Of a DNA stretch of 54,889 nucleotides, positions 15,808-24,232 are shown in pieces; position 1 is the first letter of the stretch; the number at the start of each line of letters is the position of its first letter. The stretch lies in NCBI GenBank assembly GCA_020073245.1, contig JAIQFQ010000022.1:1-54889 (forward strand), read 5' to 3'. Position numbers and translations under genes: made by a program. Under the pieces are notes generated by a model that did no database searches, had not been told where the DNA came from, and saw only the letters and a program-made list of their open reading frames with translations. The stretch is from Terriglobia bacterium (GTDB lineage: Bacteria; Acidobacteriota; Thermoanaerobaculia; Thermoanaerobaculales; Thermoanaerobaculaceae).

Positions 15808-18066
15808 ATGAGGACCAGACAACTGCTCGTGGTTGCGGGGACGGCCTGGTTAGCGGTCGCCGGGGTCGCAGGGGCCGGCACACCGAGGTTGAAAGCGAGG
15901 CTCTTTGGGGTGCCCGAGATCAGCGCGGAAAGGGTGCGAACCCAGCTTGCGCCGGCGGTGACCTCCGGTGCACCGGTCCCCGGCATCATGCAGGGGCCGC
16001 AGTTCTTCCCCCAGTCCGTGGCATCCGGCGATCCCCACCCGGACAGCGTGGTGCTGTGGACTCGCATCGCCGATCCCGATGCGGTCGGGCACGACACCCC
16101 CGTCCGCGTGATCGTCACGCAAGACCAGTTCTTCGCTCACCTTGTCCTGAACCAAGTGTTCATGGCGAAGGCCGCGTACGACAACTGCCTCAAGATCAGG
16201 GTTGCGGGCCTCGCGCCCCGAACGACGTACTACTACTTCTTCGTCTACTACAAGAACGGGGTGATCTACCTCTCCCACCTTGGTCGGACCAAGACGGCCC
16301 CGGCGGCCACCGACACGACGCCGGTGCGCTTCGCGTACTTCTCCTGCCAAGACTATGAGGGGCGCTTCTACAACACCTACGCCAAGCTCCTTCTCGATCA
16401 CGGCGACGACCTCGACTTCGTGGCGTTCATAGGCGACTACATCTACGAGACCGCCGGTGATCCCTCGTCGCAGACGCCAATCCCGGGACGGGCGATCGAC
16501 TTCGCGGACAAGACCGGGGCGATCCAACTCGGGTCTCCCGATAACCCGTACTACGCCGCTTCGAGCCTTGCCAACTACCGACAGCTTTACCAGACGTACC
16601 GCTCCGACCCGATGCTCCAGAGGCTCCACGAGAGCTTCCCGATGGTTGCAACCTGGGACGACCATGAATACTCGAACGACTGCCATGGCGCAGTCGCGAC
16701 CTACTTCGACAAGAGGAAGGACGAGAGCGACCCGGTGCGCCGCCGCCATGCGGAACAGGCCTTCTTCGAGTACATGCCCATCTCGGCGGGTCTCGGCTCC
16801 GACGGCGCGCTCGCCATCGACGACTCGATCCTTTACCCGAACGCCACGATCTACCAGGACTTCAGGTTCGGCGCGAACCTCGACCTGATGCTCACCGACT
16901 ACCGGTCGTACCGCTCGGACGTGCTGATCCCTGAGAACGCATTCCCGGGTGCGGTCGTGCTCGACAAGGCCACGATCCAAGCGATCCTCGGGGCTCCGGG
17001 TTACGCGGCGATTCAAAGTGGCCTCGACCCGTACTTCCCGATCGACTCGAGCCCCGTCGTGCAGCCGGCGGCGGTCGCAATCCTCACCCAGCTGTACCAG
17101 GCCTCCAATCCGTTCCTCGACGCGGCCGGTGCCGCAGCCGCAGCCGAACAGGCCGCGAGCGGCAACGTGAGCGCGACGTATCTCAACGCGCTCTTTACCG
17201 GTGCCGGGTTTCCCGCACCTTTCGACGCCGGCGCCCTCGCGTCGATGGACCGTGGCCTGTCGTACCTCCTTCTCGGCAAGCTGAACCTCTACGACTCACA
17301 GGGGTCGCGGTACGTCGTGGCGAAGGACAGCTTCGATCTCCTGAGCGGCTATCTCTGGGCAGCGACGCAAGGGGCGGACGAGGACGTCTACGGTGCGACG
17401 CAGGAGGCGTGGATCAAGGACACCCTCTCGCACTCCAACGCGGCGTGGAAGGTCTACGCCAGCTCCGTCTCGATGACCCCGATGGTGCTCGACTTCCTGA
17501 ATCCGCAGATCGCCGCACTGCTGCCGCCCGGCTTCCCGGACGCCTACAAGGCGCGGCTGCTGGTGGACGCCGAGGAGTGGGACGGCTTTCCGCACCGTCG
17601 TGCCGAGCTGATCTCCTTCCTCCAGGGCATTCCCGGCAGCGTGATCGTCTCGGGCGATATCCACGCCTCGTTCGTGAGCGATCACGGCAACGGCCTGTAC
17701 GAGTTCACCGGTGCCGCGGTCAGCTCGCAAACCCTGGTGCAGGAGGTCTCGGTGATCGTCCAGGCCTCATCGGCGCTCTCCCAGGTCCCCGGCATCGACC
17801 AACTGGTGGCCGTGATCGGTCAGATCCTGCAAGTGTCCTCGCTCGATCCTGAAGTGAGTTCCGCCGAGATCGTGAACGACTGGCCCGACTCGCACGGGTG
17901 CGTGGTCGTGAGCGCCGACTCTGACGCGTTCACGGCGACGTACTACCACATCGATTCCTCGCAGGTGGCCGAAAACCACTACGCCGATCCGTCTGCGCTG
18001 AACACGCTCTTCACCACGACGACGTTCAAGGTGCAAGGGGGAGTGCTCCAGGAAGTTGGTCCCTGA
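15808..18066 (+). CDS. PhoD-like alkaline phosphatase/phosphodiesterase
   Basis: The 752-residue protein has a signal peptide (residues 1-22). An N-terminal Fn3-like PhoD domain follows (FFPQSVASGDPHPDSVVLWT, VAGLAPRTTYYYFF), and then the metallophosphatase core. Metal-binding motifs are visible: YFSCQDYEGRF, DFVAFIGDYIYE, ATWDDHEYSND and VIVSGDIHAS. These are the hallmark of calcium/iron-dependent PhoD enzymes, which release phosphate from phosphomonoesters and diesters outside the cytoplasm. The start at 15808 follows GGAGAAGGGAAG; a longer open frame to 15748 lacks a signal sequence. There is an insertion of about 100 Ala-rich residues around residues 390-490. It stands alone, divergent from the BNR gene. 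Confidence 0.92.
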   Translation: MRTRQLLVVAGTAWLAVAGVAGAGTPRLKARLFGVPEISAERVRTQLAPAVTSGAPVPGIMQGPQFFPQSVASGDPHPDSVVLWTRIADPDAVGHDTPVRVIVTQDQFFAHLVLNQVFMAKAAYDNCLKIRVAGLAPRTTYYYFFVYYKNGVIYLSHLGRTKTAPAATDTTPVRFAYFSCQDYEGRFYNTYAKLLLDHGDDLDFVAFIGDYIYETAGDPSSQTPIPGRAIDFADKTGAIQLGSPDNPYYAASSLANYRQLYQTYRSDPMLQRLHESFPMVATWDDHEYSNDCHGAVATYFDKRKDESDPVRRRHAEQAFFEYMPISAGLGSDGALAIDDSILYPNATIYQDFRFGANLDLMLTDYRSYRSDVLIPENAFPGAVVLDKATIQAILGAPGYAAIQSGLDPYFPIDSSPVVQPAAVAILTQLYQASNPFLDAAGAAAAAEQAASGNVSATYLNALFTGAGFPAPFDAGALASMDRGLSYLLLGKLNLYDSQGSRYVVAKDSFDLLSGYLWAATQGADEDVYGATQEAWIKDTLSHSNAAWKVYASSVSMTPMVLDFLNPQIAALLPPGFPDAYKARLLVDAEEWDGFPHRRAELISFLQGIPGSVIVSGDIHASFVSDHGNGLYEFTGAAVSSQTLVQEVSVIVQASSALSQVPGIDQLVAVIGQILQVSSLDPEVSSAEIVNDWPDSHGCVVVSADSDAFTATYYHIDSSQVAENHYADPSALNTLFTTTTFKVQGGVLQEVGP

Positions 18067-18295
18067 GCGCTCTCCTCAGGGCGTCGGCCTCTCGAGATCA
18101 CCCTATCCGGCACGCCGGCCTCGCGTCTTTCGAATTTGCGGGTGCCGGCGGGCCAGCACCGTCGAGGCCGACCACACCGTCGTCGCTGCGGCACCGAACC
18201 CAATTGCGGCGCGCCGGGTTACCATCATCACTAGAAAGCCATCGACGGCAGGTTGCCGACGGCTCGAGGGCCACGGATCCTCGGCGGGGGTTGGG

Positions 18296-18658
18296 ATGAG
18301 CGAAGAGCGACCTTTGCGACTACGATTCCTTCTGTTCCTTGCGCTTCTGCTTGTCGCGGCTGGGGTGGGCCGGACAGCGGATGCGCCCGAGCCCTGCTGC
18401 TACGCAAACGACCGCTACATGGGGGTGTGCCGGGTCGTGCCCGAACCGGGCGAGAGGTGTCTGGACATCCTCAACTATCTGAACAATCCGGGTAGTACTG
18501 GCAAGACGTACTGTGGGGCCACGACGGTCCGCGGCGGGTGGTCTCAGGTGAGTTGCTCCGAGGGAACGCAGACGACCTCGGGTGGGTCCTCGGACCGAAC
18601 GAGGATGCACACTGCTGGGGAGGAGCTTCGCCAGGTTCCACGCGGTCGTCCAAGATGA
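18296..18658 (+). CDS. Small secreted Cys-rich protein, unknown function
   Basis: The 120-residue product has a signal peptide (hydrophobic residues about 8-26, ending RTADA). A compact Cys-rich domain follows, with six Cys in about 50 residues: a Cys-Cys pair, GVCRV, ERCLDILNYLNNPGS, KTYCGATTVRGGW and VSC. Spacing suggests three disulfides in a small extracellular fold. The last 30 residues are polar and may be disordered. ATG at 18296 follows GGCGGGGG. I do not recognise a characterised family. It is 230 bases after the phosphatase and probably has its own promoter. Confidence 0.6.
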   Translation: MSEERPLRLRFLLFLALLLVAAGVGRTADAPEPCCYANDRYMGVCRVVPEPGERCLDILNYLNNPGSTGKTYCGATTVRGGWSQVSCSEGTQTTSGGSSDRTRMHTAGEELRQVPRGRPR

Positions 18659-18846
18659 CGCAGCGCGAAGGGGTAACCCCCTTCCCGGGCCGGTGATGAG
18701 CGGTGCGGCGTCCGCCCTGCGGTGGAGCCGCTCCTCCGTCGACTTCTGCTCTTAGTTGCAGCCCTTCGAAGGCACTCCAGCGCCCGCCGGGCCCGCCTTC
18801 AGGTGTTAGCATAGAAGCAGGAGTTGTGTCTCTTGGAGGCCCGGCG

Positions 18847-19311
18847 TTGAGCCCCCGCTCGCTTGCCGCAGGCTGCGCCCTCACGGCCCTGCTGGCTGGG
18901 TGTGCAGTCACGCGCCAGGGCAAGCTCACGACGATCGCGTCGGGGGTGACAATCCCGATCACGGTGGAGGTCAAAGCAGATTCCGCCACGATCCACGGGA
19001 CGAACCCGGAGAGCGGCGAGCACCTCGAGGGCATCTTCCGTCTCGATCGCGGAGAGCGTGTCAGGGGTTCGATGGGCATGCCGGGGCCGGTCGGGCCCGG
19101 CGGAGGCGGTTCGGTAAGCCCTGGTGTCGGCCCCTACCCAGCGACTGGACGACCGGCGATCCTGGAGATGACGGGCCATCTCGAGGGCGACAAGGGAACC
19201 AGCCTGCGATGTGCGTTGGAAGTTGAAAAGCGCCTCAGGCTCCGTGGGGCCGGCGTGTGCCGGACTCTCGAAGGTCAAGAGGAGAGCACGGTTTACCGGA
19301 TTCGTTTCTGA
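18847..19311 (+). CDS. Small lipoprotein, unknown function
   Basis: The 154-residue product starts at a TTG preceded by GGAGG with 9-base spacing and has a lipobox LLAGC giving Cys19. The mature part is a beta-rich single domain with a Gly/Pro-rich loop (MGMPGPVGPGGGGSVSPG) and two further Cys (in LRCALEVEK and AGVCRTLEG) that could form a disulfide. No family is recognised. The open frame extends upstream to 18703 but that part lacks coding character, and the lipobox fixes the start. It converges with the AI-2E-family gene 80 bases downstream. Confidence 0.7.
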   Translation: MSPRSLAAGCALTALLAGCAVTRQGKLTTIASGVTIPITVEVKADSATIHGTNPESGEHLEGIFRLDRGERVRGSMGMPGPVGPGGGGSVSPGVGPYPATGRPAILEMTGHLEGDKGTSLRCALEVEKRLRLRGAGVCRTLEGQEESTVYRIRF

Positions 19312-19391
19312 GCTCGCCCTACGATTCGTCTCGTTCGCCGCGATACGGGATCCGGCGCCAAGACGGCCCCGGGGGGCTCAGAACGACCCCC

Positions 19392-20489
19392 TCACGACCT
19401 AACGACCGTCTGGGGTGTGGCGCCACCGGCCGCACCCCGCATCGCGCTGAGCAGGGTAGCGGCGAGCGCGAGCGCGACGGGCCCGATAAAGATACCGAGC
19501 AGGCCAAAGGCCGCCAGGCCCCCGAAGACGCCGAGGAAGACGACGAGCGTAGAGAGTTCTTCGGCGCCCCGGATCAGCATCGGGCGCAGCACGTTGTCGG
19601 CCAGGATCGAGGTGACGACCAGGCCCCAGGCAAACAGGAACGTCCCCGATCCTAAGTGGCCCGTCGAGAGGAGATAGATCGAACCCGGTAGCCACGCGAT
19701 CGCCGTGCCCCCAACCGGTAGCAGCGACAGAACCGCCATCACGGCTCCCGCCAGGGCGGGCGACGGCAGACCAGCGATCCACCAGCCGATCGCTCCGGTC
19801 ACGCCCTGCGCGAGCGCGCACAGCAGCGAGCCGCGGAAGATCGCCGTCAGCATCGACTGCAGTGAGCCAGCGAGCTGCTTCCGCCCCCTGTCGTCCGTCG
19901 GCAGGAGGTCGAAGAGCGCGGTGGCCATCTCCTCGCCGTCCTTGAGGAAGAAGAACAGCAGGAAGATTACGAGCACAAAGGTGAGCACGGCGTCGAAGAC
20001 CCCCAGCACCAGCTGGCCGCTTAGCCCGGCCGCGGCGGCGGAGGCCTTGGTCACGAATCCGGTCGCCAGCTTCTGGAAGTCTTCGGGCGAGATTCCGAGG
20101 TGCCGCTGGACCCCGTCCAGGGCCTGGGCGATCTTGGGCAGTGCGACGAAATCGGAGAACGATCGGACGTGGAGATCGGACAGCTTCGACGCGACGCGGT
20201 TGGCGGCGTCGATCGCCTGGCTCGCGAGGACGCCGACGAAGATACCTGCTGGCAGCACCACGATGAGTGCGGTTCCGATCGTGAAGAGCGCTGCGGCCAA
20301 CGCCCTGCGCTTCGGCAACTTTCGCTTAAGCGCCTGCCAGGGCCCGTGGAGCGCGACCGCCAGAATGATGGCCCAGGCGATAGCCGCGAGGAACGGTGTC
20401 AGCACGCGGTAGCAGAGAAATCCAATGCCCAGGGTGGCGAGCAGAAAGAAAGTGACCGTGTAGACGCGCGGGCCTTCCGGTCGATCCAT
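19392..20489 (-). CDS. AI-2E-family (PerM/YdiK-like) membrane transporter
   Basis: The 365-residue protein has the layout of the AI-2E transporter family: two or three N-terminal membrane helices (residues about 10-85), a soluble amphipathic central part (about 90-150), and about five C-terminal helices. The family-typical region around residues 240-275 (GWWIAGLPSPALAGAVMAVL followed by LPVGGTAIAWLP) is present. Members include the AI-2 exporter TqsA and sodium/proton antiporters, so the substrate cannot be set from sequence. The ATG has AGGAGG at good spacing. It lies 98 bases downstream of kgd on the same strand but is not obviously co-functional. Confidence 0.88.
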   Translation of the reverse strand: MDRPEGPRVYTVTFFLLATLGIGFLCYRVLTPFLAAIAWAIILAVALHGPWQALKRKLPKRRALAAALFTIGTALIVVLPAGIFVGVLASQAIDAANRVASKLSDLHVRSFSDFVALPKIAQALDGVQRHLGISPEDFQKLATGFVTKASAAAAGLSGQLVLGVFDAVLTFVLVIFLLFFFLKDGEEMATALFDLLPTDDRGRKQLAGSLQSMLTAIFRGSLLCALAQGVTGAIGWWIAGLPSPALAGAVMAVLSLLPVGGTAIAWLPGSIYLLSTGHLGSGTFLFAWGLVVTSILADNVLRPMLIRGAEELSTLVVFLGVFGGLAAFGLLGIFIGPVALALAATLLSAMRGAAGGATPQTVVRS

Positions 20490-20587
20490 GGCGGTCCTCC
20501 TGTGACGACAGGGAAGTTTCGCACACGGCTGCAGTCACCGGACAGCCCTTGGACTCTTCCGGGACCGGGGACCGCGCGTGAGGCCCG

Positions 20588-23500
20588 TTAGGGTGTGGCC
20601 TGGAACGCGTCGGTCAGGAGGCGGTCCTGCTCGGCCTGGAAGATGCGGTGGGAGCCGGTGGCAGGGCTCGGACTTTCCGGTCGGCCGATGTAGGTGAGCG
20701 GCAGGTTCGGGGCAAGCTCGCGCAGGCGTGGCGCCACGAAGCTCCAGGCACCCATGTTTGCCGGCTCCTCCTGGACCCAGCGGATCTCGCGCAAGGAGGG
20801 GAGCGAGCGCACCAGGCCGTCGAGCTCCTCGCCCGGGAACGGAACGAGGCGCTCGACCCGCGCGATCGTGGCCCGGCCATCCAGGCTCTTCGCGCGGTGG
20901 CCGAGGAGATCGACCGCGACCTTCCCGCTGCACAGGAGGAGGTGTTCGGGCGTGGCCGGACCATCCTGGTCCGCGAGGACGGCTTTGAATGACCCTCCGA
21001 ATCCATCGGCGCGGCTCTTCGCGGCGTCGGCGCGCAACAGGCTCTTAGGGGTCATGACCACCAGCGGGACGGCGTGCGTGGCGTGCGCCTGCGTCCGCAG
21101 GAGGTGGAAGTACTGAGAAGAGGTGCTCGGCACCGCCACCCGGATGTTCCCGCCGGCCGCGAGCTGGAGAAACCGCTCGAGCCGGGCGCTGGTGTGCTCC
21201 GGGCCCTGGCCCTCGGAGCCGTGCGGGAGCAGCAGGACGAGGTTGCTGCGCTGGTTCCACTTCTCCTCGGCCGACGCGATGAACTGGTCGATGATGATCT
21301 GGGCGCCGTTCGAGAAGTCGCCGAACTGCGCCTCCCACAGCACGAGGGCGTCGGTTCGCTCCACGGAGTACCCGTACTCGAATCCGAGCACGGCGTACTC
21401 GGAAAGGAGGCTGTCGTAGACCAGGAACGGGGCCTGGGCCGGGTCGACGTGCTGAAGGGGCGTGTACTCGGCCCCCGTATCCTGGTCCACGAGCACGGCG
21501 TGACGCTGCGAAAAGGTGCCCCGACGGGAGTCCTGGCCGGACAGCCGGACTGGGATCCCCTCGACGAGCAGGGACCCGAACGCGAGAAGCTCGGCTGTCC
21601 CCCAGTCCACGTCTCCCTGCGCGAGCATCTGACGGCGCTGGACGAGCTGCCGCGCGAGCTTCGGGTGAACGTGGAACCCGTCAGGTACCGAGGTAGCGCG
21701 CTCGAGGATGCGTTCGAGCGTCGGCAGCGGTACCGGCGGGGGCGGCGGCTCAGGGGGCGGCGCCGCCGGCGCCTTAGACGCCAGGGAGATCGCCGGGGGG
21801 CCGCTCTCGTGCGTGGCTGCGAACGCCGCCTCCATCCTGTCCTGGAAGTCCTTCAAGGCCGCTTCGGCCTCCTGGAGGGAGAGATCGCCGTGGTTGACGA
21901 GCCGCTCGGTGTAGAGCTTGCGCACGGAGCGACGGTCGCGGATCTTGGCGTACATGATCGGCTGCGTGTACGCCGGCTCGTCCGCCTCGTTGTGACCCCA
22001 GCGGCGGTAGCCGACGACGTCCACCACGACGTCCTTCCTGAACTCGGTCCGGAATGCCAGCGCGAGGTCCATGACATGGGTACACGCCTCCGGGTCCTCG
22101 CCGTTCACGTGGAAGACCGGGGCCTGCACCATCTTGGCGACGTCGGTGGCGTACACGGACGACCGCGCGTCGGCGGGTGAGGTCGTGAACCCGATCCCGT
22201 TATTGACCACGATGTGGATGGTCCCGCCCGTGCGGTACCCCGAGAGCGCGCTCATGTTGAGCGTCTCGGCGACGACGCCCTGGCCGGCGAACGCCGCGTC
22301 GCCGTGCACGAGGACCGGCAGGACCTGCTCGTGCCTGGTGTCGCTGCGCATGTCCTGCAGCGCGCGCGCCATCCCCTCGACGACCGGGTCCACCGCCTCC
22401 AGATGGCTGGGGTTGGAGGCCAGCGTGAGGTGCAGCTGTCCGCCCGCGGGGCTCGTGTACGTGCCTGTTGCGCCCAGGTGGTACTTGACGTCGCCGGTTC
22501 CCTCGCGGGAGAGCGGGTCGATGTTCCCTTCAAACTCGCGGAAGATCTTCTCGTAGCTCTTCCCGAGGATGTTGGCGAGCACATTGAGGCGGCCCCTGTG
22601 GGCCGTCCCGAGCACGGCCTCTGCGAGGCCGGCCGCCACCGCCCCGGAGAGCACGCGGTCCAGCATCGGTATCAGCGATTCCAGCCCCTCGAGCGAGAAG
22701 CGCTTGTGGCCGATGTACTTGGTGTGCAGGAAGCGTTCGAACGCCTCGGCAGCGTTGAGCATCGCGAGCGTTCGACGCTTGGCGGCGGCGTCCAGCCACC
22801 CGGCCGGGTCCGCGCCCTCGACCCGTTTCTGGATCCACGCCTTCTGGTCCGGTTCCTGGATGAACATGTACTCGACGCCAAGCGTGCCGCAGTACGCCTC
22901 GCGGAGGATGCGCAGGATCTCGCGCAGCGTGGCACGCTCGTGGCCGCCTACGTTGAGGGTGTAGAACTCGCGGTCGAGGTCCCAGAGCGTGAGGCCGTGC
23001 CGTTCGAGCTCGAGCTCCGGATGGGTGGGGATCTCGGTCGAAAGCGGGTTGACGTGGGCCACCAGGTGGCCGCGGACCCGGTACATGTTGATGAGCGCCA
23101 GCACGCCGGCCTGCTTGCGCACCAGCGCATCCACCCCGTGGTCGGAGAAATACGGGTTGACGTCGGACGCGAGGCGGACCGGCTCGTGGGGAACAGCAAG
23201 CGACTCGAAGACATCCTCGTAAAAGCGCTCCTCGCCGGCGAGCAGCGTAGCGACCCGGCCCAGAAACTCGGCGCTCTCCGCCCCCTGGATCACGCGGTGG
23301 TCGTACGTGCAGGTCAGAGTCAGCACCTTGCTGACTCCGAGGCGGGCGAGGGTCGCAGGATCCGCGAGCTGGTACTCGGCCGGATATCCGATGCTCCCGG
23401 CAGCCACGATCAGGCTCTGGCCGGCCATCAGGCGCGGAACGGACTGCGTGGTGCCGAGCATCCCCGGGTTGGTGAGGGTCACGGTGGTGTCGGCGAAGTC

Positions 23501-24169
23501 CTCGGTCGTGAGCTGGGCCGCCTGCGAGCGGCGGATGAGTTCGTTGTACGCCGCGAAAAACGAGGCGAACTCTAGCGTCTCGGCGTGCTTTACGCTCGGC
23601 ACCACGAGACCCCGCGTGCCGTCGCGCCGCTCAATGTCCACCGCGACGCCGAAGTTAACGTGCTCGGCAGTGAAGCGATGGGGCGCGCCTTCGATCTCCA
23701 CGAAGAGCGACCTCATTCCCGGCATCCCGTGAAGCGCCTTGACGAGCGCCCACGCCAGCAGGTGGGTGAAGCTCACCTTGCCGCCGGTGAGCTCGGCGAG
23801 GTGCTGGTTCATCAGCGACCGGTTCTCCTCAAGCAACCGGACGGGAATCGTCCGCACCGACGTGGCGGTCGGCACCGACAGGCTGGCCTGCATGTTCTCG
23901 ACCAGCCGCTTTGCGGGCCCTACGATCGGCACAGCGGTCGGCACCGGCGCGAGCGCCGGACGGCCCGGAGCCTCGACCGGGGCGGCTGCGGGGGCCGCAA
24001 GCGCTGGCGGTACCGGCGCGGCGCGCCCGACGGCGGGGCGGTAGTCGGAGAAGAAGTCCCGCCAGCTCTCGCTGACGGACTCGGGATGCTCCTTGAACTC
24101 GCGGAACATCTCGTCGATCAGCCAGACGTTGGGGCCAAACGACGCCGCGCTGGTTTTCTCGTCACTCAT
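20588..24169 (-). CDS. kgd: Multifunctional 2-oxoglutarate decarboxylase/dehydrogenase E1-E2 fusion
   Basis: The 1193-residue protein has the Kgd architecture. A short N-terminal segment (FGPNVWLIDEMFREFKEHP) resembles E1 N-termini. A Pro/Ala-rich linker (about residues 45-85) follows, then an E2-type acyltransferase core (about 95-330; VNFGVAVDIERRDG, GMLGTTQSVPRL, TYDHRVIQGAE), then the thiamine-diphosphate E1 part (GTAHRGRLNVLANILGKSYE, HGDAAFAGQGVVAETLN). No lipoyl domain is visible. It converts 2-oxoglutarate to succinic semialdehyde or, with a lipoylated E2 and E3, to succinyl-CoA, in the TCA cycle. The fusion is best known from mycobacteria and corynebacteria; length is normal. Adjacent genes are not TCA genes. 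Confidence 0.95.
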   Translation of the reverse strand: MSDEKTSAASFGPNVWLIDEMFREFKEHPESVSESWRDFFSDYRPAVGRAAPVPPALAAPAAAPVEAPGRPALAPVPTAVPIVGPAKRLVENMQASLSVPTATSVRTIPVRLLEENRSLMNQHLAELTGGKVSFTHLLAWALVKALHGMPGMRSLFVEIEGAPHRFTAEHVNFGVAVDIERRDGTRGLVVPSVKHAETLEFASFFAAYNELIRRSQAAQLTTEDFADTTVTLTNPGMLGTTQSVPRLMAGQSLIVAAGSIGYPAEYQLADPATLARLGVSKVLTLTCTYDHRVIQGAESAEFLGRVATLLAGEERFYEDVFESLAVPHEPVRLASDVNPYFSDHGVDALVRKQAGVLALINMYRVRGHLVAHVNPLSTEIPTHPELELERHGLTLWDLDREFYTLNVGGHERATLREILRILREAYCGTLGVEYMFIQEPDQKAWIQKRVEGADPAGWLDAAAKRRTLAMLNAAEAFERFLHTKYIGHKRFSLEGLESLIPMLDRVLSGAVAAGLAEAVLGTAHRGRLNVLANILGKSYEKIFREFEGNIDPLSREGTGDVKYHLGATGTYTSPAGGQLHLTLASNPSHLEAVDPVVEGMARALQDMRSDTRHEQVLPVLVHGDAAFAGQGVVAETLNMSALSGYRTGGTIHIVVNNGIGFTTSPADARSSVYATDVAKMVQAPVFHVNGEDPEACTHVMDLALAFRTEFRKDVVVDVVGYRRWGHNEADEPAYTQPIMYAKIRDRRSVRKLYTERLVNHGDLSLQEAEAALKDFQDRMEAAFAATHESGPPAISLASKAPAAPPPEPPPPPVPLPTLERILERATSVPDGFHVHPKLARQLVQRRQMLAQGDVDWGTAELLAFGSLLVEGIPVRLSGQDSRRGTFSQRHAVLVDQDTGAEYTPLQHVDPAQAPFLVYDSLLSEYAVLGFEYGYSVERTDALVLWEAQFGDFSNGAQIIIDQFIASAEEKWNQRSNLVLLLPHGSEGQGPEHTSARLERFLQLAAGGNIRVAVPSTSSQYFHLLRTQAHATHAVPLVVMTPKSLLRADAAKSRADGFGGSFKAVLADQDGPATPEHLLLCSGKVAVDLLGHRAKSLDGRATIARVERLVPFPGEELDGLVRSLPSLREIRWVQEEPANMGAWSFVAPRLRELAPNLPLTYIGRPESPSPATGSHRIFQAEQDRLLTDAFQATP

Positions 24170-24232
24170 GGCGCTATGGTAAATCCTACCGGACGAGAAA
24201 GATTCCCTTTCGGGAGGTCGAGCGAGGCCTTG

